A stretch of DNA of 33,156 bases, from contig JANQLT010000013.1 in assembly GCA_028280455.1 (NCBI GenBank), forward strand, positions 1-33,156, given 5' to 3'. The stretch is from Kiloniellales bacterium. Lineage in GTDB: Bacteria > Pseudomonadota > Alphaproteobacteria > Kiloniellales > JAKSDN01. This document shows, in pieces, positions 22,940 to 30,838 of the stretch. How positions within the stretch are numbered: the first letter of the stretch is position 1; every line of letters starts with the position of its first letter. The notes beneath the pieces are model-generated. The model was not told where the DNA came from. It saw nothing but the letters and a program-made list of their open reading frames with translations, and did not search any database. A program made the translations under genes and the position numbers.

Positions 22940-24160
22940 ATGATCCAGGAATTCCACTCCATGCGGCGCCTGCCGCCCTACGTCTTCGCCGAGGTCAACA
23001 GCCTGATGGCGCGGGCGCGGGCGGCCGGAGAGGACATCATCGACTTCGGCATGGGCAACCCGGACCAGCCGCCGCCGCGCCACGTCATCGACAAGCTGAC
23101 CGAGACCCTCAGCAACCCGCGGGTGCATCGCTATTCGACCTCGCGCGGCATTCCCGGCCTGCGCCGCGCGGTCGCGGCCTACTACGGGCGGCGCTTCGGC
23201 GTCGAGCTGGACCCGGAAAGCGAGGTCATCGTCACCCTCGGCTCGAAGGAAGGCCTGGCCAACCTCTGCCAGGCCATCACCAGCCCCGGCGACATCATCC
23301 TGGTGCCGAACCCGAGCTATCCGATCCACGCCTTCGGCTTCATCATCGCCGGCGCCGCGATCCGCAGCGTCCCCGTCGAGACCGAGCCCGAGGCCTTCCT
23401 GCGCCACCTGGAGCGGGCCGTGGCCCACTCCGTGCCGAAGCCCTCCGCTGTGGTGCTCAACTTCCCCTCGAACCCGACCGCGCGGGTCGTCGACCTCGAC
23501 TTCTACGGCGCCGTCGTCGACTTCTGCCGCCGCCACGGCATCTACGTCATCTCCGACCTGGCCTACGCCGAGGTCTACTTCGAGGGCAGGCCGCCGCCCT
23601 CGATCCTCGAGATTCCCGGCGCGCGCGAGATCGCGGTCGAGTTCACCTCGCTGTCCAAGACCTACTCCATGCCCGGCTGGCGCATCGGCTTCTGCGCCGG
23701 CAACCGCAAGCTGGTCCGCTCGCTCAGCCGCATGAAGTCCTATCTCGACTACGGCGCCTTCACGCCGATCCAGGTCGCGGCGACGGCGGCGCTGAACGGC
23801 GACCAGGCCTGCATCGAGGAGATGCGCAATCGCTACCGCGAGCGGCGCGACGTCCTGGTCGAGGGGCTGGCCGCCGCCGGCTGGCAGATCCCCTCGCCGC
23901 CGGCGACGATGTTCGCCTGGGTGCCTCTGCCGCCGGCCTTCGAGCCGATGGGCTCGCTCGGCTTCGCCAAGGCCCTGCTGGAGCACGCCAAGGTCGCGGT
24001 CTCGCCCGGTGTCGGCTTCGGCGAGCACGGCGAGGGCCACCTGCGCTTCGCCCTGGTCGAGAACCGCCAGCGCATCCGCCAGGCCTGCCGCAACATCCGG
24101 GCCTTCCTGAACGACGCCGACTGCGCCCCGGAGGCGCTGAAGCTGGCCGCGAAGGGCTAA
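22940..24160 (+). CDS. alaC: Class I/II aminotransferase, AlaC-like alanine transaminase
   Basis: This 406-residue PLP enzyme is of the fold-type I, AlaC/LL-DAP-aminotransferase-like group. Key residues are FGMGNPDQPPP (36-46), Y128, NFPSNPT (N178), D206 and Y209 in ISDLAYAEVYF, the PLP lysine K240 in SLSKTYSMPGWRIGF, and R248. AlaC-type enzymes transfer amino groups between alanine and glutamate. I start it at ATG 22940 (MIQEFHSMRRLPPYVFAEV), the usual N-terminus of this group; the frame continues to an ATG at 22859 with no homologous-looking sequence. In many relatives a homoserine dehydrogenase gene follows; here the next element is the palindromic repeat and then ogt on the opposite strand. 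Substrate choice within the group is not proven by sequence. Confidence 0.88.
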   Translation: MIQEFHSMRRLPPYVFAEVNSLMARARAAGEDIIDFGMGNPDQPPPRHVIDKLTETLSNPRVHRYSTSRGIPGLRRAVAAYYGRRFGVELDPESEVIVTLGSKEGLANLCQAITSPGDIILVPNPSYPIHAFGFIIAGAAIRSVPVETEPEAFLRHLERAVAHSVPKPSAVVLNFPSNPTARVVDLDFYGAVVDFCRRHGIYVISDLAYAEVYFEGRPPPSILEIPGAREIAVEFTSLSKTYSMPGWRIGFCAGNRKLVRSLSRMKSYLDYGAFTPIQVAATAALNGDQACIEEMRNRYRERRDVLVEGLAAAGWQIPSPPATMFAWVPLPPAFEPMGSLGFAKALLEHAKVAVSPGVGFGEHGEGHLRFALVENRQRIRQACRNIRAFLNDADCAPEALKLAAKG

Positions 24161-24203
24161 GGCGTTGCCGAATGAGGTGGCATCGCCACCCCGCTAGCAA
24201 AGC

Positions 24204-24357
24204 GAAACGAACCTCCCCCTCACCCAGCTTCGGCTAGGCTCGGCTGCGCCTCGCCAAGCCTGCGCATCCCTCTCCCCCGTCGGGGGAGAGGGCGTGGAGG
24301 CTTAGCGAAGCCATAGGCTGAGCTTAGCCGGAGCTGGGTGAGGGGGCAGGTCGTTTC
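24204..24357. repeat. Large palindromic intergenic repeat, copy 2 (complete)
   Basis: About 154 bp bounded by inverted ends: the left starts GAAACGAACCTCCCCCTCAC and the right ends with its near-complement GAGGGGGCAGGTCGTTTC. Inside are GCTTCGGCTAGGCTCGG, the central CCCTCTCCCCCGTCGGGGGAG hairpin, and GCTTAGCCGGAGCTGGG. It is the reverse-complement partner of 1-134. It lies between the convergent ends of the aminotransferase and ogt genes. No open frame is credible. The long stem may act as a bidirectional terminator or be a non-autonomous mobile element. Confidence 0.9.
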
Positions 24358-24403
24358 AACATCGACGGCTGCCGCAACGAGCAGGGCACGCCCGAGAGCC
24401 GGC

Positions 24404-24952
24404 TCAGGTCTCGAACAGCGGCAGCGGCTTTTCCTCGGCCGCGTCGCTCTCCTGCCAGGCGCCCTCGTGGGCCAGGAGCCAGCGCTTGCGCTCCAAGCCA
24501 CCGCCGTAGCCGGTCAGGCTGCCGTCGGCGCCGATCACCCGGTGACAGGGCAGGACGATGGCCACCGGGTTGAGGCCGTTGGTCCGGCCGACTGCGCGGC
24601 TCGCGCCAGGCCGGCCGAGCCGCTTGGCGAGCGCGCCGTAGGACTCGGTCTCGCCCGACTTGATCGCCCGCAAGGCCAGCCAGACCTCGCGCTGGAAGGG
24701 CGTGCCGCCGGTCTCGACCGGGATGTCGTCGAGCGCCTCGAAGCGGCCCTCGAAGTAGGCCCGCACCCGGCTGCTGAAGCCTTGCGGGTCGTCGGCCTCG
24801 CGGAAGCCCGTGGCATCGGCGCGCGGGCCCATGAGCTTGAGCATGCGGTCTTCGTAGCCGTGGAAGTCGAGGGCCCAGAGCGCGCGGCCGTCGCTAATCA
24901 CCATGATCTCGCCGACCGGCGAGTCGATGCGGTCGATGAGCAAGGTCGTCAT
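24404..24952 (-). CDS. ogt: Methylated-DNA--protein-cysteine S-methyltransferase
   Basis: This 182-residue protein removes the methyl group from O6-methylguanine onto its own cysteine. The acceptor is C136 in AIVLPCHRVIGADGSLTGY. Other family parts are GTPFQREVWLAL, GETESYGALAKRLGRPGASR, the arginine-finger region AVGRTNGLNP, and GGLERKRWLLAHEG. ATG 24952 overlaps the stop of the upstream Ada-AlkA gene in ATGA, so both are translated from one message. It completes the activity that the adjacent Ada-type protein lacks, since the latter has AlkA in place of the methyltransferase domain. Length is normal. Confidence 0.97.
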   Translation of the reverse strand: MTTLLIDRIDSPVGEIMVISDGRALWALDFHGYEDRMLKLMGPRADATGFREADDPQGFSSRVRAYFEGRFEALDDIPVETGGTPFQREVWLALRAIKSGETESYGALAKRLGRPGASRAVGRTNGLNPVAIVLPCHRVIGADGSLTGYGGGLERKRWLLAHEGAWQESDAAEEKPLPLFET

Positions 24953-26463
24953 GCCGCGGCCTTTCCGTTCCCAGTCTTCGAAGTGTCCTCCGCGTCCATC
25001 ATCCAGAGATGGAACAGGGCGTAGGCCCGCCAGGGCCGCCAGGACTCCGCGCGGGCCTCGGCTTCCGCCGGGCTCGGCCGCGGGCCGTCGCCGGCCAGGG
25101 CGCGCAGCACGCCGAGGTCGCTGGCCGGGAAGGCATCCGGCTCGCCCAGCGCGCGCATGGCGATGTAGTGCGCCGTCCAGGGCCCGATGCCCGGCAGGGC
25201 GCAGAGCTTCTCGACGCTCGCCGCCAGGCCGTCGTAGGGCCGCAGCAGGTCCGGGTCGTCGCGGAAGGCGGCGGCCAGACCGCTCAGCGCCCGGCCCCGG
25301 GCGCCCGGCATGCCGATGCCGGCGACCTCGGCCTCGGCCAGCGCGGCGGGCGTCGGGAACAGCAGGGTCACCTCCGCGTCCTCGCCCGCGCCGGGTCCCT
25401 CGAAGGGGCGACCGAAACGGGCGGCCAGGCGCCCGGCCAGGGTCCGCGCGCCGGCGACGCTGACCTGCTGGCCGAGGATCGCCCGGACCGCCAGCTCGAA
25501 GCCGTCCCAGGCCCCCGGCACCCGCAAGCCGGGACGCGCGGCGAGCGCCGGCGCCAGCAGCGGGTCGCGGGACAGGTGACGGCCGATGGCGGCGATGTCG
25601 GCGTCGAGGTCGAACAGGCGACGCAGCCGGTCGACCAGCGCGGCCAGCGCCGACACCTGCGACAGGCGGATGCGCGCGATCAGGCGCTCCCGCTTCGGGT
25701 CCTGCGACACCTCGACGAGGCCGGTCGCGTCCTCGAGGGCGACGCTCCGCCGATAGACACCGGCCTCGACTCTCTCGATCCCGGGGATCGCCCGGGTGCC
25801 GAGGAAGCCGAGGATCGCCGGCCAGTCGTAGGGCGTCGTGTAGCTCAGGCTCAGCTCGATCGCATCGCCCGGCGCCCCGGCGCCGCGGCTCGGCTGACGG
25901 CGCAGGCTGCGCGGCGGCCGGCCGTAGACCTTGCGCATCGCCGCGTTGAAGCGGCGGATGCTGCCGAAGCCGGCGGCCGTGGCGACCGCGGTCATGCTCA
26001 AGTCGGTCTCGCCGATCAGCTTCTTGGCGAAGAGGATGCGCTGGGCCTGGGCGACCGCGACGGGCGAGGCGCCGAGGTGCCGCTCGAAGAGCCGGCGCAG
26101 GTGCCGGCCGCCGACGCCGAGCCGCGCCGCCAGGCACTCGACTCCGCTGTCGTCGTTGAGCGCGCCCTCGGCGATCAGGGCGAGCGCCCGCGACACCGTG
26201 TTGGCCGTGCCGCGCCAGCTCGCCACGCCGGGCGCGAGCTCCGGCCGGCAGCGCAGGCAGGCCCGGAAGCCGGCCGCCTGGGCGGCGGCGGCGGAAGGCA
26301 TGAAGATGCAGTTCTCCAGCTTCGGCGGCCGCGCCGGGCAGATCGGCCGGCAGTAGATCCCGGTGGTCACGACGGCGGTGTAGAAGCGGCCGTCGAAGCG
26401 CCCGTCGCGGGTCTGCAAGGCCCGATAGCAGGCGTCGCGGTCGATGCTCCCGATCTCGTCCAT
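24949..26463 (-). CDS. Ada N-terminal/AraC regulator fused to AlkA 3-methyladenine DNA glycosylase
   Basis: A 504-residue fusion. Residues 6-75 form the Ada zinc/methyl-acceptor domain with four cysteines (C38, C42, C69, C72) in TTGIYCRPICPARPP and FRACLRCRPE. C38 would take methyl groups from DNA phosphotriesters and convert the protein into an activator. An AraC-type helix-turn-helix follows at about 85-180 (LAARLGVGGRHLRRLFERHL). An AlkA N-terminal domain and the HhH-GPD glycosylase domain make up about 200-490, with LPGIGPWTAHYIAMRALG and catalytic D449 in FPASDLG. It should both sense alkylation and excise alkylated bases. I place the start at ATG 26463 (MDEIGSIDRDACYRALQ), where homology begins. 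Ogt overlaps downstream. It is divergent from the DUF3604 gene. Confidence 0.95.
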   Translation of the reverse strand: MDEIGSIDRDACYRALQTRDGRFDGRFYTAVVTTGIYCRPICPARPPKLENCIFMPSAAAAQAAGFRACLRCRPELAPGVASWRGTANTVSRALALIAEGALNDDSGVECLAARLGVGGRHLRRLFERHLGASPVAVAQAQRILFAKKLIGETDLSMTAVATAAGFGSIRRFNAAMRKVYGRPPRSLRRQPSRGAGAPGDAIELSLSYTTPYDWPAILGFLGTRAIPGIERVEAGVYRRSVALEDATGLVEVSQDPKRERLIARIRLSQVSALAALVDRLRRLFDLDADIAAIGRHLSRDPLLAPALAARPGLRVPGAWDGFELAVRAILGQQVSVAGARTLAGRLAARFGRPFEGPGAGEDAEVTLLFPTPAALAEAEVAGIGMPGARGRALSGLAAAFRDDPDLLRPYDGLAASVEKLCALPGIGPWTAHYIAMRALGEPDAFPASDLGVLRALAGDGPRPSPAEAEARAESWRPWRAYALFHLWMMDAEDTSKTGNGKAAA

Positions 26464-26513
26464 GGCCCCAGTCTGCCGCGTCCGACGGCCCCTGTCTGGC
26501 CGTTTTCGGACTC

Positions 26514-26541
26514 CATGGGCGAGGCTCCTGACAGGCCCATG
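26514..26541. promoter_or_regulatory. 7-bp inverted repeat upstream of the Ada-AlkA gene
   Basis: CATGGGC (26514-26520) and GCCCATG (26535-26541) are exact complements spaced by 14 bases. They lie 51-78 bp upstream of the Ada-AlkA start in the 140-bp region shared with the divergent DUF3604 gene. A binding site for the Ada-type activator is possible, but no known Ada box sequence was recognised. Confidence 0.4.
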
Positions 26542-26545
26542 AATT

Positions 26546-26561
26546 GCCGATCCGGATCGGC
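26546..26561. promoter_or_regulatory. Perfect 16-bp palindrome in the Ada-AlkA/DUF3604 divergent region
   Basis: GCCGATCCGGATCGGC is a full palindrome without spacer, 43-58 bp upstream of the DUF3604 start and about 85-100 bp upstream of Ada-AlkA. It is a good operator candidate for a dimeric regulator acting on one or both genes. Confidence 0.5.
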
Positions 26562-26603
26562 TATCGTCGTGCGGATGCATGCGGGCATTCCTTGGGAGAG
26601 GCC

Positions 26604-28892
26604 ATGACCGGGCCGTCACCGGAGCTCTTGGGCGAGGTCTTCTCGGACGCCCTGCCGGCCGAGGACCCGGTGCTCTACGGCCACGCGGCGCTGACGCCGA
26701 AGGGCCGCTTCGAGGCGCGCAGCCTGCAGTCCTTCACCCTGACCTACGTCGCCGGCCGCTACGGCTTGGACGACACCGGCTCGATCCGCATCGTCCTGCG
26801 CTTCACCGCCGACGGCGGCCCGCTGCAGATGACCGACCCGACGGGGCTCAACTACGTCACCGCCGCGAGCTCCAACGGCGTGCCGCTGCGCCTCGCCTTC
26901 AACGCGAACGGCCACCAGCGGCCCTGGTACCAGGCGCTGACGGTCTCGGTCTCCAAGGGCTACCTGCGCGAGGGCGACCGGATAACGGTCCTGCTCGGCG
27001 ACCGCTCGGCCGGCTCGCCGGGCCTACGGCTGCAGTCCTTCTGCGAAAGCGCCTTTGCCTTCAAGGTGCTGGCCGACGTCTGCGCCACCGGCCACTACGT
27101 GCCGGTCGCCGAGAGTCCCGCCATCGCCATCGTCCCCGGGCCACCGGCCCACTGGAAAGCCGTGCTGCCGACCTTGCGGCGGCCAGGCGAGCCCTTTCGG
27201 CTGGGCCTCAAGGCGGAGGACCGCACCGGCAATCCCTCGGACCAGGTCGAGCGAGCTCTCACCTTGGAGAGCGACCGGCCGATCAATGGCCTACCGCGGC
27301 AGGCCCGCTTCGAGCGCGGCGCACGCTCCCTCGTGCTCGAGGATCTCTCCTGCGACGAGGAAGGCGCGCTGCACATCCGTGTGCTCGACGACGCCGGCGC
27401 GCTGCTGGCCGAGAGCAACCCGCTCGTCATCCGCACCGGCGGCGAGGCGGCCTACTGGGGCGACATGCACGGCCAGAGCGGCGAGTCGGTCGGCATCAAC
27501 ACCGCCCGGGAGTACTTCGCCTTCGCCCGCGATCTCGCCTTCCTCGACGCGACCAGCCACCAGGCGAACGACTTCCAGGTCAACGCCGCCTTCTGGGCCC
27601 ACATCAACGAGCTGACCGCCGCCTTCCACAAGGACGGCCGCTTCCTGACGCTGCCCGGCTACGAGTGGTCCGGCAACACGGGCGTCGGCGGCGACCGCAA
27701 CGTCTACTTCCGCCGCGAGGGCCGGCCGATCCGCCGCTCCTCCCATGCCCTGCTGCGCGACCGCAGCGACATCGGCAGCGACGCGCCGACCGCCTGCGAC
27801 CTCTTCGCCGCCCTGCAGGAGGAAGACTGCCTGGTCTACGCCCACATCGGCGGCCGGCCGGCCGACGTCGCCTACGCCCACGACCCCCGCCTCGAGACCG
27901 CGATGGAGATCCACTCGGCCTGGGGCACCTTCGAATGGCTGATGGCCGACTGCTTCGATCTCGGCTACCGCGTCGGGGTCGTGGCCAACAGCGACGGCCA
28001 CAAGGGCCGGCCGGGCGCCAGCTATCCCGGCGCCTCCGACTTCGGCGCCTACGGCGGGCTGACCTGTTTCCTGATGCCCGAGCTGACGCGCGACGCCCTG
28101 TTCGATTGCCTGAAGCGCCGGCATCACTACGCGACCACCGGCGACCGCATTCACATCGATCTCTCGGTGACCGGCGCGCAGGCCTTCGAGCGCTACGAGA
28201 CCGACCCCCAGGTCGCCGCGGGTCCCTCCGCTCCGACGGCACGGCTCTCGATGGGCGACATCGCAAGCTGCAAGGACGACGCGGTGACATTGAGCGTCGC
28301 GGTGTCGGCGCGCGCGCCCATCGAGCGCATCGACGTGCTGAACGGCATGGCGCCGGTCGCGACGGTCCGCAACCCGGGCGACGGCGCCGGCGGCCGGCGC
28401 CTGCGCCTGCTGTGGCGCGGCGCCATGGTCAAGGGCCGGGGCGCGAAGGCGCGCTGGCAGATCAAGGCGCGCTTCGAGGACTGCGGCATCCGCGAGATCC
28501 GCGAGATCAACGCCTGGAACCCCGACCGTCAGCTTCGGCGCGAGGACGACACGACCCTGAGCTGGGACTCCGTGACGGCCGGCAACTTCGGCGCCCTCGA
28601 CCTCTGGCTGGACGAAGGCCCGCAGGCGCGCCTGTCCCTGGAGACGAATTTCACCCAGGCCGATATCGCGCTGGCCGAGATCGGCGCCGAAGATCACGTC
28701 ATCGACGCGGGCGGGCTCGACCTCGAGCTGCGGCTGTTCCGCTTGCCGGCCGCACTGCAACCCGGGCCGCTCGCGACCGAGCTACGTGTCCCCCTCGCGC
28801 CCGAGGGCGACAACCCCCTGTGGATCCGCATGACCACCGAGGACGGCTTCCAGGCCTGGACCAGCCCGGTCTATCTCTTCCGGGAAGACTGA
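26604..28892 (+). CDS. DUF3604 PHP-like protein
   Basis: This 762-residue protein matches DUF3604, a family with PHP-type metal-binding motifs and no settled reaction. Metal-site candidates are YWGDMHGQSGESVG (D287, H289), ATSHQAND, LPGYEWSGN, VYAHIGGRPAD, MEIHSAWGTFEW and VVANSDGHKGRPG (D464, H466). The first 280 residues form a beta-rich N-terminal region, and the C-terminal 220 residues are also beta-rich. No signal peptide is visible, so it is probably cytoplasmic. ATG 26604 has GGGAGAGG just upstream; an open frame continues 20 codons further across the palindrome and is rejected. The nearest neighbours give no metabolic clue. Phosphoesterase-like or other hydrolase activity is inference. 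Confidence 0.9.
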   Translation: MTGPSPELLGEVFSDALPAEDPVLYGHAALTPKGRFEARSLQSFTLTYVAGRYGLDDTGSIRIVLRFTADGGPLQMTDPTGLNYVTAASSNGVPLRLAFNANGHQRPWYQALTVSVSKGYLREGDRITVLLGDRSAGSPGLRLQSFCESAFAFKVLADVCATGHYVPVAESPAIAIVPGPPAHWKAVLPTLRRPGEPFRLGLKAEDRTGNPSDQVERALTLESDRPINGLPRQARFERGARSLVLEDLSCDEEGALHIRVLDDAGALLAESNPLVIRTGGEAAYWGDMHGQSGESVGINTAREYFAFARDLAFLDATSHQANDFQVNAAFWAHINELTAAFHKDGRFLTLPGYEWSGNTGVGGDRNVYFRREGRPIRRSSHALLRDRSDIGSDAPTACDLFAALQEEDCLVYAHIGGRPADVAYAHDPRLETAMEIHSAWGTFEWLMADCFDLGYRVGVVANSDGHKGRPGASYPGASDFGAYGGLTCFLMPELTRDALFDCLKRRHHYATTGDRIHIDLSVTGAQAFERYETDPQVAAGPSAPTARLSMGDIASCKDDAVTLSVAVSARAPIERIDVLNGMAPVATVRNPGDGAGGRRLRLLWRGAMVKGRGAKARWQIKARFEDCGIREIREINAWNPDRQLRREDDTTLSWDSVTAGNFGALDLWLDEGPQARLSLETNFTQADIALAEIGAEDHVIDAGGLDLELRLFRLPAALQPGPLATELRVPLAPEGDNPLWIRMTTEDGFQAWTSPVYLFRED

Positions 28893-28915
28893 CTCGCCGC
28901 CGGGTCGACGGCGAG
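28893..28915 (+). terminator. Stem-loop directly after the DUF3604 stop
   Basis: CTCGCCG (28893-28899) and CGGCGAG (28909-28915) pair exactly around 9 bases, starting one base after the TGA. There is no T-run, so it is a factor-dependent or weak terminator candidate. Confidence 0.45.
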
Positions 28916-28984
28916 GATCGGGTCCGTCCCACCTTTTCGCTCGTCGGTGATTGTTCCCTGGCCTCGGGACAGGATCGGGCTAGA

Positions 28985-29019
28985 CTGACGTCAGATCCAT
29001 CATAGCGATCTCGATCGAG
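28985..29019. promoter_or_regulatory. Two 10-bp palindromes upstream of arsC
   Basis: CTGACGTCAG (28985-28994) and CTCGATCGAG (29010-29019) are perfect palindromes 33-67 bp before the arsC start. They sit where the promoter of the arsC-nitrile hydratase operon should be and may be operators. Neither matches an ArsR box that I recognise. Confidence 0.35.
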
Positions 29020-29051
29020 GGCTAGTCTCGGGGTTTGGGAGAGGGGCAACG

Positions 29052-29495
29052 GTGAGCGAGAATTTCCCTGTCGTCATCCACCACAATCCCGATTGCGGCA
29101 CGTCGCGCAACGTCCTGGCGATCGTCCGCGCGGCGGACTACGAGCCGGTCGTCGTCGAGTACCTGCAGACCGGCTGGACCCGGCCGCAGCTCCAGGCCCT
29201 CTTCGCGGCGGCCGGGGTGACGCCGCGGACTGCGCTGCGCGAGAAGAAGTCGCCCGCCGAAGAGCTCGGCCTGCTGGACACGGCGGTGTCGGACGAAAGC
29301 CTGCTCGAGGCCATGCTGGCGCATCCGATCCTGGTCAACCGCCCGCTGGTCGCGAGCCCCAAGGGCGTCAGGCTCTGCCGCCCCTCGGAGCTGGTCCTCG
29401 ACCTGCTGGAGCGCCTGCCGCCCGGCCCCTACGCCAAGGAGGACGGCGAGCTGATCGTCGATGCCGAGGGCCGGCGCGTGGCGCCGGCGGCCTGA
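29052..29495 (+). CDS. arsC: Glutaredoxin-type arsenate reductase
   Basis: The 147-residue protein is of the ArsC family that reduces arsenate to arsenite with glutathione and glutaredoxin. The catalytic cysteine is C15 in HHNPDCGTSRNVL. The substrate-binding arginine lies in HPILVNRPLVASPKGVRLCRP, with further contacts in TALREKKSPAEELGL. The start is GTG 29052, preceded by GAGAGGGG. No arsR, acr3 or arsB is nearby. The gene is instead 21 bp upstream of nitrile hydratase alpha on the same strand and probably shares its message. Related YffB/Spx-like proteins lack the full CGTSRN motif, so arsenate reductase is the better call. Confidence 0.92.
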   Translation: MSENFPVVIHHNPDCGTSRNVLAIVRAADYEPVVVEYLQTGWTRPQLQALFAAAGVTPRTALREKKSPAEELGLLDTAVSDESLLEAMLAHPILVNRPLVASPKGVRLCRPSELVLDLLERLPPGPYAKEDGELIVDAEGRRVAPAA

Positions 29496-29516
29496 GGGCG
29501 ACCGGAGAGCCCCGCC

Positions 29517-30155
29517 ATGAGCGACCCCGTCGACAAGCTGAGCTACGACCACCACCAGCACCTGCCCTCCGACATGACCTTGCGCACGAAGGCGCTGGAG
29601 AGCGTCCTGGTCGAGGCGGGGCTGGTCGACCCGGCGACGATCGACGCCGTCATCGAGGCCTTCGAGACCGAGATCGGCCCGCACATCGGCGCCCAGGTGG
29701 TGGCCAAGGCCTGGTCCGATCCCGACTTCCGGGCGCGCCTGCTGGCCGACGGCACGGCGGCCTGCGCCGAGCTCGGCTACACCGGCGAGCAGACGACCCA
29801 CGTCGTCGCGTTGGAAAACAGCGCCGAGGTGCACAACCTCGTCGTCTGCACGCTCTGCTCCTGCTACCCCTGGATGCTGCTCGGCCTGCCGCCGACCTGG
29901 TACAAGGCCGAGCCCTACCGCGCCCGCTCGGTCAAGGAGCCGCGCGCCGTGCTGCGCGAGTTCGGGATCGACCTCGGCGAGGAGGTCGAGGTGCGCGTCT
30001 GGGACAGCACGGCCGAGATCCGCTACCTCGTCGTGCCGGAGCGGCCGGCGGGCACGGAGGGCCTGGACGAGGCGGCCCTGGCCGCGCTGGTCAGCCGCGA
30101 TTCGATGATCGGCACCGCCTTCGCCTCCAGCCCGAACGCGGCGGCCGGCGGATGA
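29517..30155 (+). CDS. nthA: Nitrile hydratase alpha subunit, cobalt type
   Basis: Nitrile hydratase converts nitriles to amides. This 212-residue alpha subunit carries the metal claw [14 protein letters not shown] (C111, C114, S115, C116). A threonine between the first two cysteines marks the non-corrin cobalt type (iron enzymes have serine). In the family the last two cysteines are oxidised to sulfinate and sulfenate. Other blocks are [25 protein letters not shown], and [20 protein letters not shown] 29517 has GGAG 9 bases upstream. The stop overlaps the beta-subunit ATG (ATGA). The gamma subunit of thiocyanate hydrolase looks similar, but the full-length beta subunit next door favours nitrile hydratase. 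Confidence 0.96.
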   Translation: MSDPVDKLSYDHHQHLPSDMTLRTKALESVLVEAGLVDPATIDAVIEAFETEIGPHIGAQVVAKAWSDPDFRARLLADGTAACAELGYTGEQTTHVVALENSAEVHNLVVCTLCSCYPWMLLGLPPTWYKAEPYRARSVKEPRAVLREFGIDLGEEVEVRVWDSTAEIRYLVVPERPAGTEGLDEAALAALVSRDSMIGTAFASSPNAAAGG

Positions 30156-30838
30156 ACTCCGTGCACGACATGGGCGGCATGGACGGCTTCGGGCCGGTCG
30201 TCTTCGAGCAGAACGAGCCGGTCTTCCACGAGCCCTGGGAGGCCCGCGTCTTCGGCATCGCCTTGTCGGCCCGGGGCATCTCCGGCTGGACCCTCGACAC
30301 GTCGCGGCACTCCCGCGAGGTCATGCCGCCGGCCCTCTATCTCAGCCTGAGCTATTACCAGCGCTGGCTGGTCGGCCGCGAGGCCGCCCTGCTCTCGGCG
30401 GACATGGTGAGGCTCGAGGAGCTCCAGGCGGGCCAGGCGTCGCGGCCGCCCGACGGCGACAAGCCGCCGACGCCGCCCGACGGCGACAAGTCGCCGACGC
30501 CGCCCGACAAGCTGCTCGCCGGCCTGGCCAAGGGCTACAACGCCGAGCGCCAGGTCGACGCGGCGCCGCGCTTCGCCGTCGGCGATGCCGTGGTGACCCG
30601 CAACATCCACCCCGCCGGCCACACGCGCCTGCCGCGCTACGCCCGCGACAAGGCCGGCCGCATCCACGCCCGGCGCGGCGCCTTCGTGCTGCCGGACAGC
30701 AACGCCCACGGCCGGGGCGAGAGCCCGGAGCATCTCTACTGCGTCGAGATCGCCGCCCGAGCGCTCTGGGGCGAAGCGGCAGCGGCCCGCGACAAGGTCT
30801 ACCTCGACCTCTGGGAGTCCTACCTCCGTGCCGCCTGA
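30152..30838 (+). CDS. nthB: Nitrile hydratase beta subunit
   Basis: This 228-residue beta subunit pairs with the alpha subunit and helps form the active site. It begins [18 protein letters not shown], the standard N-terminus. It ends with the SH3-like domain containing [56 protein letters not shown] and [10 protein letters not shown]. Between the two domains is an unusual proline/aspartate-rich linker made of two 9-residue PPDGDKxPT repeats and part of a third. ATG 30152 overlaps the alpha stop, and its own 3' end overlaps the accessory gene by 11 bases, so translation of the three genes is coupled. Confidence 0.95.
   Translation: MNSVHDMGGMDGFGPVVFEQNEPVFHEPWEARVFGIALSARGISGWTLDTSRHSREVMPPALYLSLSYYQRWLVGREAALLSADMVRLEELQAGQASRPPDGDKPPTPPDGDKSPTPPDKLLAGLAKGYNAERQVDAAPRFAVGDAVVTRNIHPAGHTRLPRYARDKAGRIHARRGAFVLPDSNAHGRGESPEHLYCVEIAARALWGEAAAARDKVYLDLWESYLRAA
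30446..30499 (+). repeat. Two tandem 27-bp repeats within the beta subunit gene
   Basis: Two consecutive 27-bp units encode PPDGDKPPT and PPDGDKSPT, followed by a partial third unit (PPDK). They differ at one base (AAGCCG versus AAGTCG). They form the linker between the two domains of the beta subunit and look like recent in-frame slippage. Confidence 0.9.

Noticed and set aside
26579..29005. 808-codon plus-strand frame overlapping the DUF3604 gene
   Set aside because: Arg/Pro/Gly-rich off-frame translation; the DUF3604 frame has conserved metal motifs and a ribosome-binding site.
30152..30838. Thiocyanate hydrolase instead of nitrile hydratase
   Set aside because: That enzyme has split beta-type subunits; here the beta subunit is full length with the [16 protein letters not shown] start and a single alpha gene precedes it.
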